Part shown: piece after piece, positions 61,853 through 64,000 of the stretch
Layout of the letters: each line of letters begins with the position of its first letter
Numbering within the stretch: the first letter of the stretch is position 1
Assembly (NCBI GenBank): GCA_017541885.1
Contig: JAFXYF010000008.1
Span: 124,001 to 188,000, forward strand
DNA length: 64,000 nt
Direction of reading: 5' to 3'
DNA from: Bacilli bacterium
Lineage (GTDB): Bacteria; Bacillota_I; Bacilli_A; RF39; UBA660
The notes under the pieces: generated by a model
What the model was told of the DNA's origin: nothing
Seen by the model: only the letters and a program-made list of their open reading frames with translations
Databases searched by the model: none
Made by a program: the position numbers and the translations under genes

Positions 61853-64000
61853 AAGAACCACCAGAATTAGGTAAATATATAATTGTTAACGGTGTATTCC
61901 TACATGGCATATTACCTGTTGCAGGAGATGGTCTTGAAGGAGTAAATCCACTTATTACAGGAAGCTCAACACTATATGATTCATTAATACAAGTATGAGT
62001 TTCAGTATGAGGTGGAGCTGCTTGAGTTCCATCTTGATATATAAATCTAACTGTTAAAGTAAAAGGTCTTGGTGTATAAGTAATATCATATGTAACATCA
62101 GAGTTTAAAGTTCCCGTAACTCTTGGCAAATCAACATCATATCCATCTAAATTTGGTGTTGCAACATTATAAGTATGACCCTCATTAAAAGTACCATCAA
62201 ATGTGTTATAAATGACACCATCCTTCCAATAACGAATCAGTAATCTGTATTGAGTTATTTCAGGAACAACAGGTTCTGCATCAACAATATAAGGATCAGC
62301 CATACTACCTGTACCAGATACATATTCAGTTCCAGGTATTAAAGATATAACAGGACGAACACCTTCATCTTTATAAGTATATGAACCAAATATTTGACCA
62401 TTATAATTAACCTTTGAGTTGCTAACTCCATTAACATCTTCAGCATCAGGTGTTAATAACCAATACCATTTACTAGTAACATGTGCACTAGATTGAGAAA
62501 ACAATCTCATCTCAGGTTTTGTCGCAAGACCAACCTTATAATTTAATTTAGCTTTATTATTACTTATACTAAATCTATCAGTAACAAGAGGGCAACTCAA
62601 ATCAGTACTATTATCATCAGGGAAAGTTAATTCTTCTTGAACATCTCCACCATCAGGATTCCAACCATTTTTGTTATAGATTGTTCGATTATTACAATAA
62701 ATAGTATCCTCTATATAGTTGTCATAAGTATAGAGATTTTTTTTATACCAATATTCTATGCCACTTTTTATTATAGAACTATACTTATTTACATCATCTG
62801 CATATAGCATTTTATTAATAGCATCATCAATATTCTCTCCATTATTTAAGTATAAATAATTAATTTTATAATCCGCAGCATAATAAATATATACAATAGT
62901 TGAACATTCTCCACTTGTATTAAAACAAGTATAATGTGCATTGTTAAGACTAGCTCTACTTTCATCATTCCTTAAATTTAAATAATTAATAGTATTACCA
63001 CTTAATGTATATTTTCCGTTGTTATAAGTAAAGCTTTTGGCATATTTATAATTATTAGCTATAGAAGTATAACCAAATTCAGTAGTGTTGTTTTCCGCAA
63101 GCTTCCACACATTATTGCATGTATTATTAATAGCATTCTTACATATAAATACATTACCATTTCCAAGATTACTACGATTTGAATACCAATCCAATCTACT
63201 TATAGTAGATGGATTAATAATAGTAAATGTACCATCACCATTATTTGTATAATCACTTCCATAGGTATAAATGTAATTATAATCGCTAATAGTATTTCCA
63301 TCTGTAATATCAATATAATAATAGGAACTATATGTAGTATCAACAACAGCAATATATTGAACCGTATCACTAGTATATGATTGAGTACTATTTTTAAATG
63401 TATATTTTCCAACCAATGAAGCATAGTCTGCAGTTGATGTTACTTTATATGGATTAACTAAAGAATATACACCTGTACTATTATCCCAACTAATTGAATC
63501 AGCATACCAATAATTTGTATTTAAATAACCATACGTATATATTTTTTCTTTATCACTCGATCTAAAATAATCATAAATTGTATTATACATATAACCCAAA
63601 AAACCAATTGATCCTGAAGAATTATAATGTAATGTTCCGAATTGAGAATAATGTGAATTAGCATCTATTGTAATAACATTGGCTCTATATTGATCATTAT
63701 ATGATTCAATCAAATAAAGTGTTGAACACGTATCACTAGAAGTAGTTCCTTTACAAGTATATTTTCCAATTAAATTTGAACTATTTGATTCACTCCAAGT
63801 AGATTGATTAGTTTGTCCAGATATAGAAAAAACATTATTCACACTATCATATGAATAATCCGTTCCATACCAATAATTAGAGTTTACATTTTGAATACCA
63901 TAACTCTTATAACCAACATGATTACTTCTAGATTCTAAACACTTATTATCAATTGCCTCTCCATTATATATAAGTTTTACTCCACCAGTATCAGTAGTTC
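61851..64000 (-). CDS. Large repeat-rich surface protein with MucBP-like C-terminus (partial)
   Basis: Open through the right window edge, so at least 716 residues of the C-terminal part; a GTG at 63842 is inside the frame and is not the start. The upstream part reads GVKLIYNGEAIDNKCLESRS, a segment that recurs in surface proteins of uncultured Bacilli. About four units share LxGKYTCKxxxxxxxC with a following Y-rich strand (IGKYTCKGTTSSDTCSTLYL, LVGKYTFKNSTQSYTSDTV). Then comes a W-L-L-T-P ... GVRPVISLIPGTEYVSGTG module like that in the 20666-21634 protein, and two MucBP-like beta modules (YRLLIRYWKDGVIYNTFDGT, LTVRFIYQDGTQAAPPHTET). No anchor is seen at the end. Confidence 0.7.
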   Translation of the reverse strand, partial: TTDTGGVKLIYNGEAIDNKCLESRSNHVGYKSYGIQNVNSNYWYGTDYSYDSVNNVFSISGQTNQSTWSESNSSNLIGKYTCKGTTSSDTCSTLYLIESYNDQYRANVITIDANSHYSQFGTLHYNSSGSIGFLGYMYNTIYDYFRSSDKEKIYTYGYLNTNYWYADSISWDNSTGVYSLVNPYKVTSTADYASLVGKYTFKNSTQSYTSDTVQYIAVVDTTYSSYYYIDITDGNTISDYNYIYTYGSDYTNNGDGTFTIINPSTISRLDWYSNRSNLGNGNVFICKNAINNTCNNVWKLAENNTTEFGYTSIANNYKYAKSFTYNNGKYTLSGNTINYLNLRNDESRASLNNAHYTCFNTSGECSTIVYIYYAADYKINYLYLNNGENIDDAINKMLYADDVNKYSSIIKSGIEYWYKKNLYTYDNYIEDTIYCNNRTIYNKNGWNPDGGDVQEELTFPDDNSTDLSCPLVTDRFSISNNKAKLNYKVGLATKPEMRLFSQSSAHVTSKWYWLLTPDAEDVNGVSNSKVNYNGQIFGSYTYKDEGVRPVISLIPGTEYVSGTGSMADPYIVDAEPVVPEITQYRLLIRYWKDGVIYNTFDGTFNEGHTYNVATPNLDGYDVDLPRVTGTLNSDVTYDITYTPRPFTLTVRFIYQDGTQAAPPHTETHTCINESYSVELPVISGFTPSRPSPATGNMPCRNTPLTIIYLPNSGGS

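Noticed and set aside
63840..63842. GTG as the start of the right-edge surface gene
   Set aside because: The frame continues open to position 64000 with domain-like sequence and no binding site at the GTG.
1..64000. CRISPR arrays, tRNA or rRNA genes, intact transposases, riboswitches
   Set aside because: Looked for repeat-spacer periodicity, cloverleaf ends with CCA-proximal patterns, transposase motifs and known aptamer cores; none seen by eye. A covariance-model scan was not possible.

Overview
The window is strongly A+T-rich chromosomal DNA of a low-GC Gram-positive (Bacillota) type. Shine-Dalgarno sites are strong and of the AGGAGG or AGGTGA kind. TGA is used as a stop (for example at 656-658 and 11732-11734) and tryptophan is TGG, so the code is standard and not the Mycoplasma code. 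A cell wall is indicated by mraY, a class B penicillin-binding protein and ftsW. Prepilin-like giants, a dockerin protein and many Cys-rich surface proteins suggest an uncultured gut or anaerobic Bacilli lineage (RF39-like or a relative). That placement is inference. Almost everything is on the minus strand; only a deacetylase (41279-43012) and a CofE-like gene (59471-60658) are on plus.

Layout from left. (1) 1-4542 is a defence or addiction island: a HigB-HigA type toxin-antitoxin pair with an operator over its promoter, a decayed DUF898-like gene, a Panacea-domain antitoxin overlapping a coiled-coil membrane protein, and an ApeA-like HEPN protein. (2) 4977-13246 is one cell-surface polysaccharide operon: initiating sugar-phosphate transferase, three GT2-type transferases, acyltransferase, EpsG-like polymerase, pyruvyl transferase, Wzx flippase, and two tiny ORFs. 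(3) 13398-20600 holds compact addB and addA with a DinD gene and a truncated BRO-N gene between them, plus a GNAT gene. (4) 20666-29855 holds two copies of a module made of a giant prepilin-like protein (Ig-like repeats and thrombospondin-like Cys modules) followed by a smaller membrane protein.

(5) 29940-35652 is a housekeeping operon running two FAD oxidoreductases, YugP metallopeptidase, MYG1 family, a small membrane protein, YceD and L32 (rpmF). (6) 35712-43503 is a surface region: a papain-like peptidase with InlB repeats and dockerin, a cadherin-like membrane protein, a NodB deacetylase carrying a second degenerate NodB-like unit, and a small secreted protein. (7) 43595-58536 is envelope and division: DUF4127, ftsW, M18 aminopeptidase, three tandem TasA/camelysin-like surface proteins, mraY, a coiled-coil protein, a PASTA-tailed PBP, an ATP-grasp enzyme and a HerA/DUF853 ATPase. 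(8) 58603-64000 has a membrane protein, a CofE-like ligase, a LysR regulator with a 55-residue follower gene, and the 3' part of a large repeat-rich surface protein cut by the window edge.

The strongest candidates for undescribed biology are the duplicated giant pseudopilin modules with thrombospondin-like tips, the dinD/BRO-N pair lodged between addB and addA with a long palindrome inside each gene, and the Panacea-membrane protein pair beside the ApeA-like HEPN gene. No tRNA, rRNA, CRISPR array, intact insertion sequence or replication origin was seen.
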